A stretch of DNA of 21,744 nt from Priapulus caudatus (Eukaryota; Priapulida; Priapulimorpha; Priapulimorphida; Priapulidae), in NCBI RefSeq assembly GCF_000485595.1, contig NW_014577078.1, positions 1,536,678 through 1,558,421 on the forward strand. Direction: 5' to 3'. The notes beneath the pieces are model-generated. The model was given only the letters and a program-made list of their open reading frames with translations, did no database searches and had not been told where the DNA came from. Position numbers and translations under genes: made by a program. Positions 7,948 through 17,182 of the stretch are shown piece after piece (positions within the stretch are counted from its first letter, which is position 1; every line of letters begins with the position of its first letter).

Positions 7948-10925
7948 TCGCGTATACCAGCGTCAGCACACAAATCTGGCTACGTTAGTGTGTAGCGCAT
8001 GCGCAATATCTCATCAGAGGAGTTATATTTTGTGATGAATATGCCTTTAAAATGGTTAGGGGGTTTCTCAGTATAGATTTCCCTAATAAACATTTATCGG
8101 TAGACCTGCGTTTATAATTAGAGAGCGCGCCTAGCATGTAGGGACACAAACACCTACTTTATGCCCCTCACGCCCCTTTCCCTTGCCTCCCTGTCCCTGC
8201 GCCTCGCCTCCTTCTTCTTTATCGCCCCAGCTATCTTCCTACGCATTTCTCAGTCTCCCATTCCCTCTCCCCTCAGCAAGCTATATTATAAAGTTTGCCT
8301 CAGACGGCACTGCACGCCGAACACGTTGCGCGCGCATGTGCAATATCTCACGAGAGAAATCGTATTTGCAAAAGATTATGCATTAAAATGAAGAGGAAGT
8401 ATCCCTAACATAGATTTATATGATAACATTCTATTGTAGATATCATTTAAAGAAATAGGGGGAAGACCTTGCATGTAAGGTCCAAGCTGCGTATACCACG
8501 CAGTACACAATCTGGCTACGTTGGTGTGTTAGCGCATGCGCAATATATCACCAGGAGGAGTTATATTTTGATGTTGATATGCATTTAAAAACGCGTAGGG
8601 GAATCTCAGGCATAGATTTCCTAATAAACTTTTATTGTAGACTCTGTGTTTATAATTAGGAGAGTGCCCTAGCATGTAAGGTACAAAACACATTACTTTA
8701 ATGCCTTCGGCGTCTTCCCCTTGCCTTCCCTGTCCCTCGCTGCTCAGCCTCCGTAGTCTTCTACCGCCCCAGCAATCTTCCCTGCCGCCTTTCTTCAGTC
8801 TTCCATCCCCTCTCCTCCTCAGCAAGCTATATTATGAAGTTTGCCTCAGACGGCACAGCACGCCTAAACGGTGCGCACGCATGCGCAATACTCCCGAGAG
8901 AACTCGTATTATTGCAAAGATTAATCATTTAAAATAAAGAGGAGGTATCCTAGCATAGATTTATATGATAACATTCCATCTGTAGACATTATTTAAGAAA
9001 TAGGAGAAGCCGCTTACATGTAAGGTCCCGGCTGCGTATACCAGCCAGTACACCATCTGGCTACGTTAGTGTGTTAGCGGCATGCGCAATAATATCACTA
9101 GAGAGTTATATTTTTGTGAAGAATATGCATTTAAAATGGTTAGGGGTATCTCAGCATAGAATTTTCCATAATAAATTTTTATCGGTAGACCTGTGTTTAT
9201 AATTTAGGAGAGCGCCCTAGCATGTAAGGGTACGTAACACCTTACTTTATGCGCTCGCGTCCTTCCCCTTGCCTCCCCTGTCCCGTCGCTCAGCCTCCTT
9301 CTATCGTCTACCGCCCAGCTATCTTCCATGCCGCCTTTCCTCAGTCTCCCATCCCTTCTCGCTGCGCAGCAAGCTATATTATGGAAGTTTTCCTCAGACG
9401 GGCACTGCACGCCTAACACGGTGCGCGCGCATGCGCAATATCTCTCGAGAGAAATCGTATTTTGCAAAGATTAATGTATTTAAAATATGAGAAAGAGTTA
9501 TCCTAGCATAGATTTATATTAACATTCCAGTCAGTAAATATTATTTAAGAAATAGGAGAAGCCCTTGGCATGTAAGGTCCGGCGGCTGCGTATACCAGCC
9601 AGTACACAATCTGGCTACGTTAGTGTGTTAGCGCATGCGAAATATCTCACCAGATGAGTTATATTTTGTGATAAATATGCATTTAAAATGGTTAGGGGTA
9701 TCTCAGCATAGATTTCTTTAATAAACCTTTATCAGTAGACCTGTGTTTATAATTAGGAGAACGCCCTAGCATGTAGGGTACAAAACACCTACTTTATGCC
9801 CTCGCGTCCTTCCCCTTAACTCCCCTGTCCCTCGCTCAGCCTCCTTCTTCTTCTACCGCCCTCAGCTATCTTCCCTGCAGCCTTTTATCAGTCTCCCATC
9901 CCCTCTCTCCCTCAGCAAGCTATATTATGAAGTTTACCTCAGACGGCACAGCACGCTTAAAACGGTATGCGCGCATGCGCAATATCTCCGAAAGAGAAAT
10001 CGTATTTTGCAAAGATTATGCATTTAAAATAAAGAGCAGTTATCCTAGCATAGATTTATATAATAACATTTCATCAGTAGACATTATTTAAGAAATAAGA
10101 GGAAGACCTTGCATGTAAGGTCCCTGCTGCGTATACCAGCCAGTACACAATCTGGCGACGTTAGTGTGTTAGCGCATGTGCAATATCTCACCAGAGGAGT
10201 TATATTTTGTGATGAATATGCATTTAAAATTTGTTAGGGGTATCTCAGCATAGATTTCGCCTAATTAACTTTTATCAATAGACCTGTGTTATAATTAGAG
10301 AACGCCCTAGCATGTAAGGTACAAAACACCTACTTTATGCCTCGCGTCCTTCCCCTTGCCTCCCGTGTCCCTCGCTCAGCCTCCTTCGTCTTCTACGCCC
10401 CAGCTATCTTCCATGCCGCCTTTCCTTAGTCTCCCATCCCTCTCCCGCAGCAAGCTATATTATGAAGTTTTCCTCAGACGGCACTGCACGCCTAACACGG
10501 TGCGCGCGCATGCGCGATATCTCCCGAGAGAAATCGTATTTTGCAAAGATTATGCATTTAAAATGAAGAGGAGTTATCCTAGCATAGATTTATATGATAA
10601 CATTCTATCAGTAGACATTATTTAAGAAATAGGAGGAAGACCTTGCATGTAAGGTCCCGGTTGCGCATACCAACCAGTACACAATCTGGCTACGTTAGTG
10701 TGTTAGCGCATGCGCAATATCTCACCAGAGGAGTTATATTTTGTGATGAATATGCATTTAAAATGGTTAGGGGGTATCTCAGCATAGATTTTCCTAATTA
10801 ACTTTTATCCATAGACCTGTGTTTATAATTAGGAAAACGCCCTAGCATGTAAGGTACAAAACACCTACTTTATGCTCTCGCGTCCTTCCCCTTGCCTCCC
10901 ATGTCCCTCGCTCAGCCTCCTTCGT
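7948..10925. repeat. Satellite array, ~546-bp unit, about 5.4 units
   Basis: The landmark CTATATTAT recurs at 8281, 8827, 9374, 9920 and 10455 (spacings 546, 547, 546 and 535). Each unit contains, in order: a pyrimidine-rich block of about 110 bases with several CAG/TAG steps, CTATATTATGAAGTTT, CCTCAGACGGCAC, a GCGCATGCGC palindrome, an AT-rich part, GCATGTAAGGTCC, CGTATACCAGCCAGTACAC, CTGGCTACGTTAGTGTG, a second GCGCATGCGC, and another AT-rich part ending TAATTAGGAGA.CGCCCTAGC. The two halves following each palindrome resemble each other, so the unit is an old dimer. Left and right edges are partial. Frames inside are short and disrupted by indels between units, so it is non-coding. Confidence 0.95.
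7995..10715. promoter_or_regulatory. Eleven NRF1-type palindromes in the satellite
   Basis: GCGCATGCGC or a near match occurs at about 7995, 8333, 8532, 8877, 9077, 9427, 9631, 9971, 10172, 10506 and 10706. Six are perfect; the others carry one change or a one-base insertion. The site matches the NRF1 (nuclear respiratory factor 1) consensus YGCGCAYGCGCR. Sites alternate about 200 and 346 bp apart. The match to a transcription-factor motif is direct; binding is inference, and the word may persist simply because it belongs to the ancestral satellite monomer. Confidence 0.5.
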
Positions 10926-11033
10926 CGGCTTTTGGTTCTTTCTATTCATATCCTGTGCCAAGTGGAGCGTAAACATGTTGCACGACGTCTCATCTATGAG
11001 GGATATATATACCCATGAAAAATGTAGACCGTA
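10926..11033. repeat. 108-bp segment duplicated across the assembly gap
   Basis: From CGGCTTTTGGTTC to GTAGACCGTA this segment matches 11593-11700 almost base for base; only a few positions differ near GCACGACGTCTC versus GCACACGCTCTC. It begins exactly where the satellite stops and ends exactly at the N run. This pattern may be a real duplication or an assembly artefact. Confidence 0.9.
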
Positions 11034-11043
11034 NNNNNNNNNN
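11034..11043. other. Assembly gap (10 N)
   Basis: Ten N bases. The round number suggests a placeholder rather than a measured size. Confidence 0.95.
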
Positions 11044-11061
11044 GTTTGTAAAATCGGCACT

Positions 11062-11425
11062 CAGCGGACGGCCTTCGGAACTAACACCGCACACCTACCG
11101 ATAAAATGTGAATTCATAACTAAACTCTACGATAAAATGTAAATGTCATGTGCACGGCACGGTTCACATTGGCTGTTTCAACTATTTTCGTAGACGATTT
11201 TCCTGAGTTCACAGCGCCACACCACCAAATCCTTGTCGGATTACACAAAAATCAGGCTTCAAAATAATCGGCTTCCAACAATCAAACATGTTTTGATTCT
11301 GGAACGTCACCGATTAAAATACATCGTAAAAGTAAATCGTTCTACAATATGAAGCGCACACACTACCCGGATATCGGCTGATTTCATCGCGTGAAAATCG
11401 GCTGTGTGTGCGACCCCCTTTAGGG
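11062..11425. mobile_element. Possible degenerate TIR element
   Basis: The left side carries CCGCACACCTACCGATAAAAT; the right side, reversed, reads GGGGGTCGCACACACAGCC followed by GATTTTCACGCG. Both resemble GTCGCACACCTACCC at about 5633. The ends are only loosely inverted and no duplication is visible, so this is a tentative call. The interior is AT-rich without a frame. Confidence 0.25.
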
Positions 11426-11592
11426 GTTCGGACACCTTTCTCTCTTGCGCTGACTCGTTTGCCTGGGACTTGCAAACCAGTTGGTCGTGTTCGCGGCCGA
11501 CTAGCCGCGGCTTTTAATGCACACTGTTAGTGTCTTGACACCATGTTTTGTGACAACAAAGGTGGGAGTCGAGGCAGCGCTGTTATTGCACG
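11426..11592. other. Unassigned sequence
   Basis: Contains a GC-rich palindromic bit GCGGCCGACTAGCCGCGGC (about 11492-11510). No gene was recognised. A 70-codon open frame starting at 11543 runs into the tandem repeat that follows and looks incidental. Confidence 0.35.
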
Positions 11593-11656
11593 CGGCTTTT
11601 GGTTCTTTCTATTCATATCCTGTGCCAAGTGGAGCGTAAACATGTTGCACACGCTC

Positions 11657-12207
11657 TCATCTATGAGGGATATATATACCCATGAAAAATGTAGACCGTA
11701 TTCATATTGCTGTTTTATAATAGTTGGTATTGGTATCCCTGCAAGGATGTTTTGAAGCCCTGTACTGTGCAGTGGGTATTACAGTGTATGATGTAGAGTG
11801 TAGCGGGTTTTGATATGTTTAGTCATGATTAAAGCGATTAGTTGTTAAAATCGCTCCATAATTTATCATGTGAAGTTTCTATGAAATAGCGAATGAAAAC
11901 GAGAGACAATGAATCATTTCTTCATGCATACTTCATCTATGAGGGATATATATATACCCATGAAAAATGTAGACCGTATTCATATTGCTGTTTTATAATA
12001 GTTGGTATTGGTATCCCTGCAAAGGATGTTTGAAGCCCTGTACTGTGCAGTGGGTATTACAGTGTATGATGTAGAGTGTAGCGGGTTTTGATATGTTAGT
12101 CATGATTACAAGCGATTATTGTTTAAAATCTCGATAATTTATCATGAGAAGTTTCTATGAAATAGCGAATGAAAACGAGAGACAATGAACCATTTCTTCA
12201 TGCATAC
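11657..12207. repeat. 276-bp tandem duplication (2 copies)
   Basis: Copy 1 (11657-11932) and copy 2 (11933-12207) each run from TCATCTATGAGGGATATATA to TTCTTCATGCATAC. They differ by a few small indels and substitutions, such as GATTAAAGCGATTAG versus GATTACAAGCGATTA. The upstream 64 bp (11593-11656) belong to the segment also found at 10926. Confidence 0.9.
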
Positions 12208-12819
12208 TCCTATCGTGCTGGCCCAATATTCTGTTCTCACTGTGTCCTATATAATTTATTGCCTATAAATCGTGACCTCCAATAAGCTCTTCGTGTATTA
12301 ATTTAAATATTTGATAGTCAATTAATAACCTGCTGATTGGGGATAGGGAATTCTGTGCAAGCCTTTTTTCAGCCGTGACTGTCGTGAATTCAGTGATCTC
12401 GCTTGCTGAATGCACAATTATTTTAATGGATCCATAAGTTATCTTAGATTGATAGCTTTATAGATGGCTTCAAAGAAGGTTTCAAAATGTCTGTTTTTAC
12501 CGACATGTTTTACTTTTAGTGGCAAATATTATGGATTAGCAGTGCATATCATACTCCGTCGATCTGCGGTAATTTTTTGAAGTTGTAAAATTCATTCAGT
12601 TGTATTGGGGGAAATATAGAGGTTTGCCTTGCTTGGGTTCTGGTTCTTGGCTCCACGGAAACGTCAAAAACTGAACCTGCCCGTCATGGTTGTATATCAA
12701 CCAAATGTGTGAATTTAATTCTTTACTGAATAATCCACTGTAGCTAGGGTTCAATGGTATCCATAAAAACTCATTGTTTTCATTTTTGGAACTGATCAAG
12801 TCTCTCACATGTTTTGGCG
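12208..12819. other. Unassigned AT-rich region
   Basis: No gene or repeat recognised. The minus strand has a 70-codon open frame at 12596-12808 with ordinary composition but no motif I know; I do not call it. Confidence 0.4.
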
Positions 12820-12830
12820 ATATTTTTTAG

Positions 12831-13153
12831 GGTGTGCCTACGCGTCCGGTTACCAAACGCTCAGCTGCCAGGCTACACGTCCGGTCATATATTTCTTATG
12901 TGAACCCAACTATATTTTTTCAGTAAAAAACAATAAACAATAAATTTTTACCATAATATTACTTATAAATAATAATATTATTATTATATTATTAATAATA
13001 TAGGTATTTTATCAAAAAAATGTGTTGTAACTTTTGAAGCAATAGTAAATCTAGTAAAACCAACGATTTGGAAGGGGGCGTGGCCTAATCGTGACGTGAA
13101 TTTAGGAATCTGTGCAGAGCTTTGTAATGGATGACCGGACGCGTAGCCACTGC
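12831..13153. mobile_element. TIR element with ~10-bp TSD (MULE-like)
   Basis: Left end GGTGTGCCTACGCGTCCGGT and right end, reversed, GCAGTGGCTACGCGTCCGGT agree at 17 of 20 positions. Flanks are ATATTTTTTAG (12820-12830) and ATATTTTTAG (13154-13163), a 10-11 bp duplication with one T of difference. A second copy of the end motif, GGCTACACGTCCGGTCAT, sits just inside the left end at 12871-12888. The interior is AT-rich with a long AT palindrome (about 12950-13005). It is non-autonomous; the duplication length suggests a Mutator-like transposase. Confidence 0.65.
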
Positions 13154-13260
13154 ATATTTTTAGCTCGCCTTGACGTCGTCAAGATGAGCTATTGTCATGG
13201 GATGTCGTCCGTCGTACGTCCGTCCGTTCGTCTGTCCGTTCGTCAACATTTGGCTACGAT

Positions 13261-13830
13261 CAACGATAACTTGAGAACCGTTTGACCCACATGTTTCAAA
13301 TTGCATATATAGTTGTTACTTCTATGGGAGAGGTTTGGAAAGAACATCCTATTTTGGGGCATGCCAGTCGACCTACGTCCACTTTTTGGCAAAAATGGAA
13401 ATGGCCATAAGTCAGTTCAAGTTCAACGGATTTTGCTCATTTCTAGTATGTGAATGAATAAGGACTGGCCCCAAAACATGTCACACGGGTTTTGATATTT
13501 TTTTTAATTATGCAAATTAGGTAGAATTTGGCAATTTCACTATGCATTTCAGTGTCTGCTTACGGTCAACGATAACTCAAGAACCGTTTGATCCTCATGT
13601 TTCAAATTGAATACAGTTGTTACTCCTATGCGAGAGATTTGAACTTTCTATTTTGGAGCACGCCAGTCGACTAACTTTCGAGCCACGCCCACCTTTTGGC
13701 AAAAATGAAAATGGCCATCTAAATTCATTCGATTTTGTTAAATTTTGGTATGTGAATGTGTAAGGCTAGCCCCAAAACAGTTGTTACTCCTATGGGAGAG
13801 ATGACAACGTCCTATTACGTTTATTTCGTC
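13261..13830. repeat. ~306-bp internal tandem repeat
   Basis: The block CAACGATAACT..GAGAACCGTTTGA..CATGTTTCAAATTG..AGTTGTTACT..TATG.GAGAG occurs at 13261 and 13567; its tail recurs at about 13780. Divergence is moderate (mixed substitutions and indels), so the duplication is older than the 276-bp one upstream. Confidence 0.8.
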
Positions 13831-14056
13831 TAACTGCTCAACAACTCTACAATCATACCTTATACGTGTAATATTGTGTTTTACTTTTAGATTCTTCGTT
13901 ACAGTAATTTGACTGGAATATTTTATTGTTTTTATTTGCGCGATATTCGAAAACCGAAATGGCGATCATTTAGGCGTAGCGCCATCTCTTGTCAAGGTTT
14001 CAGACTTTAAGATCTTTGCATCAAAACTTATGCATGCATATATCATTATCAAGATT

Positions 14057-14116
14057 CAAGAGTATATAATGGGAGATATATGCTATATAATTGGAGTTCT
14101 CCCATATATACTCTTG
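14057..14116. repeat. Hairpin in the 3' part of the dispersed repeat
   Basis: CAAGAGTATATAATGGGAGA (14057-14076) pairs with TCTCCCATATATACTCTTG (14098-14116) with a single-base bulge around a 21-base loop. The whole fold is 60 bases. It lies about 50 bases inside the 3' end of the surrounding element. Confidence 0.75.
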
Positions 14117-14398
14117 CTTTATATATATTCCCCCTCCCTCTTCTATCACATCCAAGGTGAGCTACAGTGGCATTGACAGTTTCATTCAAGAATATATTTG
14201 GTCATCTCTGTTGATATACAAGCTTTCTCCGTGTCACGCAAACATTGACTCACAGTAATGTGATTGTGGGGAAAGTGATTTGGGGATTGTGTTTTTTCAG
14301 TTGTCTGCCAAGTTTGCGATACAAAAGCATTGGCTAGTGCCATATGCTCATAGCTGTCTTTCATTGTGTTTACATCTGATTAGCTCTGCAGGGTGCGA

Positions 14399-14737
14399 AA
14401 CTAACGGGAGTCCGGAGTCAAATACGCCCTGATTTACTGTCGGACTCTCTGATTTGACATATGCAGGAGTCCGTGTGACTCCCTGAAAATTCTGCCATAT
14501 ACTAACTAGTTCATTCCGGAGCACGGCCTCATGGAATTACCGTATTTTTTCAGCAAATGTCCAAAGAAAATTTGGCAGACGTGCAACCGCATGAATCTTC
14601 AAAATAAGCACATGCATTATTGTTAATATCTTTAATTTTGAACTTTAGACTGCGGACTCCCTCATTTTGCCGCGGACTACCTCTTTTTGAGGACAGGGAG
14701 TTGGAATCCCTTGTTCAAAAGTTAATTTCTACCCCTG
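14399..14737 (-). mobile_element. hAT-like MITE family B, copy 2 (6-bp TSD)
   Basis: This is the inverted second copy of the element at 4428-4773. Ends are CAGGGTGCGAAACTAAC and GTTAATTTCTACCCCTG. It is flanked directly by GCTCTG at 14393-14398 and GCTCTG at 14738-14743, again a perfect 6-bp duplication. Length is 339 bp against 346 bp. Differences are scattered substitutions and small indels, so the two copies are not a recent duplication of each other but independent insertions (their target sites differ). Confidence 0.85.
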
Positions 14738-14743
14738 GCTCTG

Positions 14744-16276
14744 GGTTGTTATATCGCTCAGTGCTCGCTGTGTTAATTAATTTGGCTGGTTGTTTTGCAA
14801 TAACTGAAAAGCCTCCATCTGATAACAAGAGTGCAAGACCTCTACGGTATAAAGTTATTGATTTCGAGCAAAAAATGAAGGTAGTTTTATGATGTCGTCG
14901 ATGGCACGTGACCTCTGGCTCACTCAGAAAAATATTACAGAATAAACGGGATCCCATTCTATTGCACATGTTCCAGGTTAATGGGTTGTCTGTCGATGCT
15001 AGTGTAGGGTTTGCATTTATAGCTGATTAGCTGTGTCATAGAGCTATGTCTTAATTATGCATCTCCAGTTCCTGGTCTTTATTCAATATTGCATGTCTTC
15101 CTAATGTGACTTCCAGAGTCCTGGTGGCGTTTTTCCAGTGTATGCTGTAGCGGTTATTGATGTGAGGATGCTTGTACTCGCGCATGGAAGATATTGATGG
15201 ACGATAAAAATGTTCTCTTATGGTACAGTCATCTTTACTTTTGCCAAATTCCCCCATAATGTCCCCCACCAGACACATACCACATAAACGTTGATGATAC
15301 GACATATGCTAAAGATCTCTGATATACGTCAGCTTGAGAATGGTTGAAAGTTTATTGTTTGATGTCTTTGTTATTCTCCACATTGGCTTCTGATCTGTAT
15401 CGTAGGACTGCCTCGAAATTCACGTGAACGAGTAGATGTGTACGAGTTACATGAAAAATTAAGGAATAACCCATCCTCCATGCACTGCTGACTGCAAAGG
15501 GGTAAACAATGAAACAAAGACATAATATATTATCAGCGAATTCTGATGTTGACACCGACGTTGACACAATTGGTTTGATATTTTCCAATTTAATCAAACC
15601 TAGTATAAATATCTTTATAAATGGCATTTATTAGTTAGCTTATTAGCCTACCACAAAATTGGACAACATGTTAATAGATATTTAATTAGTAATAAACTAT
15701 GTTGTTAATAATGTTATATGCTGCTGCTTCTATGATTTTTGTTCTATCCACATACTCATCGTGCATGCATCTCTACACCTGGCTATGCCAAACACGCCAA
15801 CTCACGCGTTTACGCGAACACGCGCCCACACCGCAGGACTCTATGCGTTGCTGAAATCTCAACATGAAACTAAGCTTTCAGGGCCCTCATTTGTAAATCA
15901 ATCGATACTGCGGCAGCCATTGCCTTCTTTGTTATTGACGTACTTCTTCCTTATATGGGAATCCCTTGCCGCTTGCCATTCTCAGAAGGGTTCATTGATT
16001 ACTTGCTGTTGCTACTGCTATTGCTGCATTTGCTGCTGCTGTGCTGCAGCTCGGTGTAGATGCGGTATACTGGTGGGTGGAGTGGGTGGCCAGTGCGGCT
16101 CAACCACTGTTTGATAATGATCAGTCTAAGCTGCATGGGGTTGAACCGGGCGCTATAGGCACATTATGCGCATGTGTGTGATGATCAAGGATTGAAGCAC
16201 AATAACGTATATTATAACAAGGACACAGTCAAAATTTTATAGTACTGTGTCACGCAAGTAACACACTACGAAATAG
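14744..16276. other. Unassigned region
   Basis: About 1.5 kb without a recognised gene. Minus-strand open frames of 84 codons (15051-15305) and 91 codons (15352-15627) have ordinary, non-repetitive composition but no start context, splice-site or motif support. An imperfect TGC/TTGC run lies at about 16005-16047 and a degenerate CACGCG stretch at about 15790-15830. Confidence 0.4.
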
Positions 16277-16320
16277 GTGTGTGTGTGCGTGCGTGCGTGC
16301 GTGCGCGCGCGTGCGTGTGT
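16277..16320. repeat. GT/GTGC/GC alternating microsatellite
   Basis: GTGTGTGTG passes into (GTGC)n, then GCGCGCGC, then GTGCGTGTG. Strict purine-pyrimidine alternation over about 44 bases favours Z-DNA under supercoiling. Confidence 0.9.
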
Positions 16321-16438
16321 TCTTAAAAATAGCCATATACATCAAAAACGAATGATTTATTACATAAAAATGTCTTGTATGGTAGCCCAAATGTGTATTA
16401 CATTCTTCACTAAAGGCTGGTGCAATGAATGGTAACAT

Positions 16439-16746
16439 CCCAGTTGGCCTACTCCCATTTCACCTACTCCCATTTCTTCTACTCTCAGAATGGGCAATAT
16501 TCCCATTTCACCTACTCCCGTTTAGTCTACTCTCAGAATGGGTAATAGTGCTATTTCGTCGTAGTATTGATATTACAACAAATACCAGGAGAAATTAGTG
16601 TGGATGCCACTCCGTTTAGTCTATGTATGCTAATCCAAACCATATATTACATTTATAAATGATTATTTAGTGGACAAACTGATGGTAGACAAAATTGGAA
16701 TAATGTGGCTTTTTAGTGTAGACGAATTGGGAGTAGGCCAACTGGG
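16439..16746. mobile_element. TIR element with 48-bp subterminal repeats
   Basis: CCCAGTTGGCCTACTCCCAT (16439) and, reversed, the same end at 16746 agree over 23 bases with one mismatch. The left end continues into a 48-bp tandem repeat: ACCTACTCCC starts at 16462 and 16510, each followed by TCTACTCTCAGAATGGG. Related words (TAGACGAAATGGGAATT, AGTAGGCCA) continue beyond the right end to about 16813, so the real boundary may be further out. No coding frame, no clear duplication. Confidence 0.6.
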
Positions 16747-17152
16747 GGTTTTGCTATAGACGAAATGGGAATTTTGCCGTAGGTATATATACTATTATAT
16801 AGTAGGCCATCCGGGCATAAACCCAATGAATATCACTAGCTTTTGTTATTTCTCCGATAGCCCAGGATGTTATAGCTGGGCAAAATGATAGCCATTTCGG
16901 CCACCGTAATCCTGCAAGTGTGTGAGTGCGTTAGAGTTGACGCAGATGATCGGCAGGTCTCGATGTGGGTTTGTTCGGGGTGTTTTGAGCAAGAACCCAA
17001 TTTCATAAGCACCATGATAATGTTATAATGGCCTCTTTTAACAGTCTGTTTGCTCACAGTACAAGCCTCTTAATTGTTCACTAGTAGAGGTATAATGACC
17101 ATTTGATATATATGTATTAATATATTTAGCCAGTAGTAAACTATGAAAGTAA
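16747..17152. other. Unassigned sequence
   Basis: Apart from relatives of the preceding element's end words up to about 16813, I see no gene or repeat. Confidence 0.35.
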
Positions 17153-17179
17153 TAATATATATATATATATACACACACA
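17153..17179. repeat. TA/CA microsatellite
   Basis: (TA)n followed by (CA)n, directly left of the next TIR element. Confidence 0.85.
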
Positions 17180-17182
17180 ATA

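Larger units (their letters stand above)
13161..14164 (+). mobile_element. Dispersed repeat element with terminal hairpin, ~1 kb
   Basis: It begins TAGCTCGCCTTG (13161) and ends CAAGGTGAGCTA (14164), 12-bp inverted ends with one mismatch. If the outer TA pairs are TSDs, a Tc1/mariner-type origin is possible. The first 31 bases also fold on themselves (TAGCTCGCCTTGACG with CGTCAAGATGAGCTA). Next comes a GTCCGTC-rich stretch, then a tandem repeat of about 306 bp: CAACGATAAC starts at 13261 and 13567, and a third partial copy (GTTGTTACTCCTATGGGAGAG) lies near 13780. No coding frame. The 5' TAG is shared with the duplication of the preceding element, so that element inserted here later. Confidence 0.65.

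Noticed and set aside
8161-10625. Short + strand frames recurring in the satellite (Pro/Ser/Leu-rich start, then SKLYYEV)
   Set aside because: They recur because the DNA repeats; frames break at different places through indels in each unit, so there is no coding constraint.
7948-10925. CRISPR array or ribosomal spacer interpretation of the long tandem array
   Set aside because: Units are 546 bp, far too long for CRISPR, and no rRNA sequence or promoter flanks them.
11404-11450. GGGGTTCGGACACC as a tRNA B box
   Set aside because: No matching A box or cloverleaf can be drawn around it.
15051-15305. Minus-strand 84-codon frame considered as a LINE endonuclease fragment (VGD..GEFGKSKDD)
   Set aside because: Only a vague resemblance; catalytic motifs of AP-type endonuclease or reverse transcriptase are absent and no other LINE parts are nearby.
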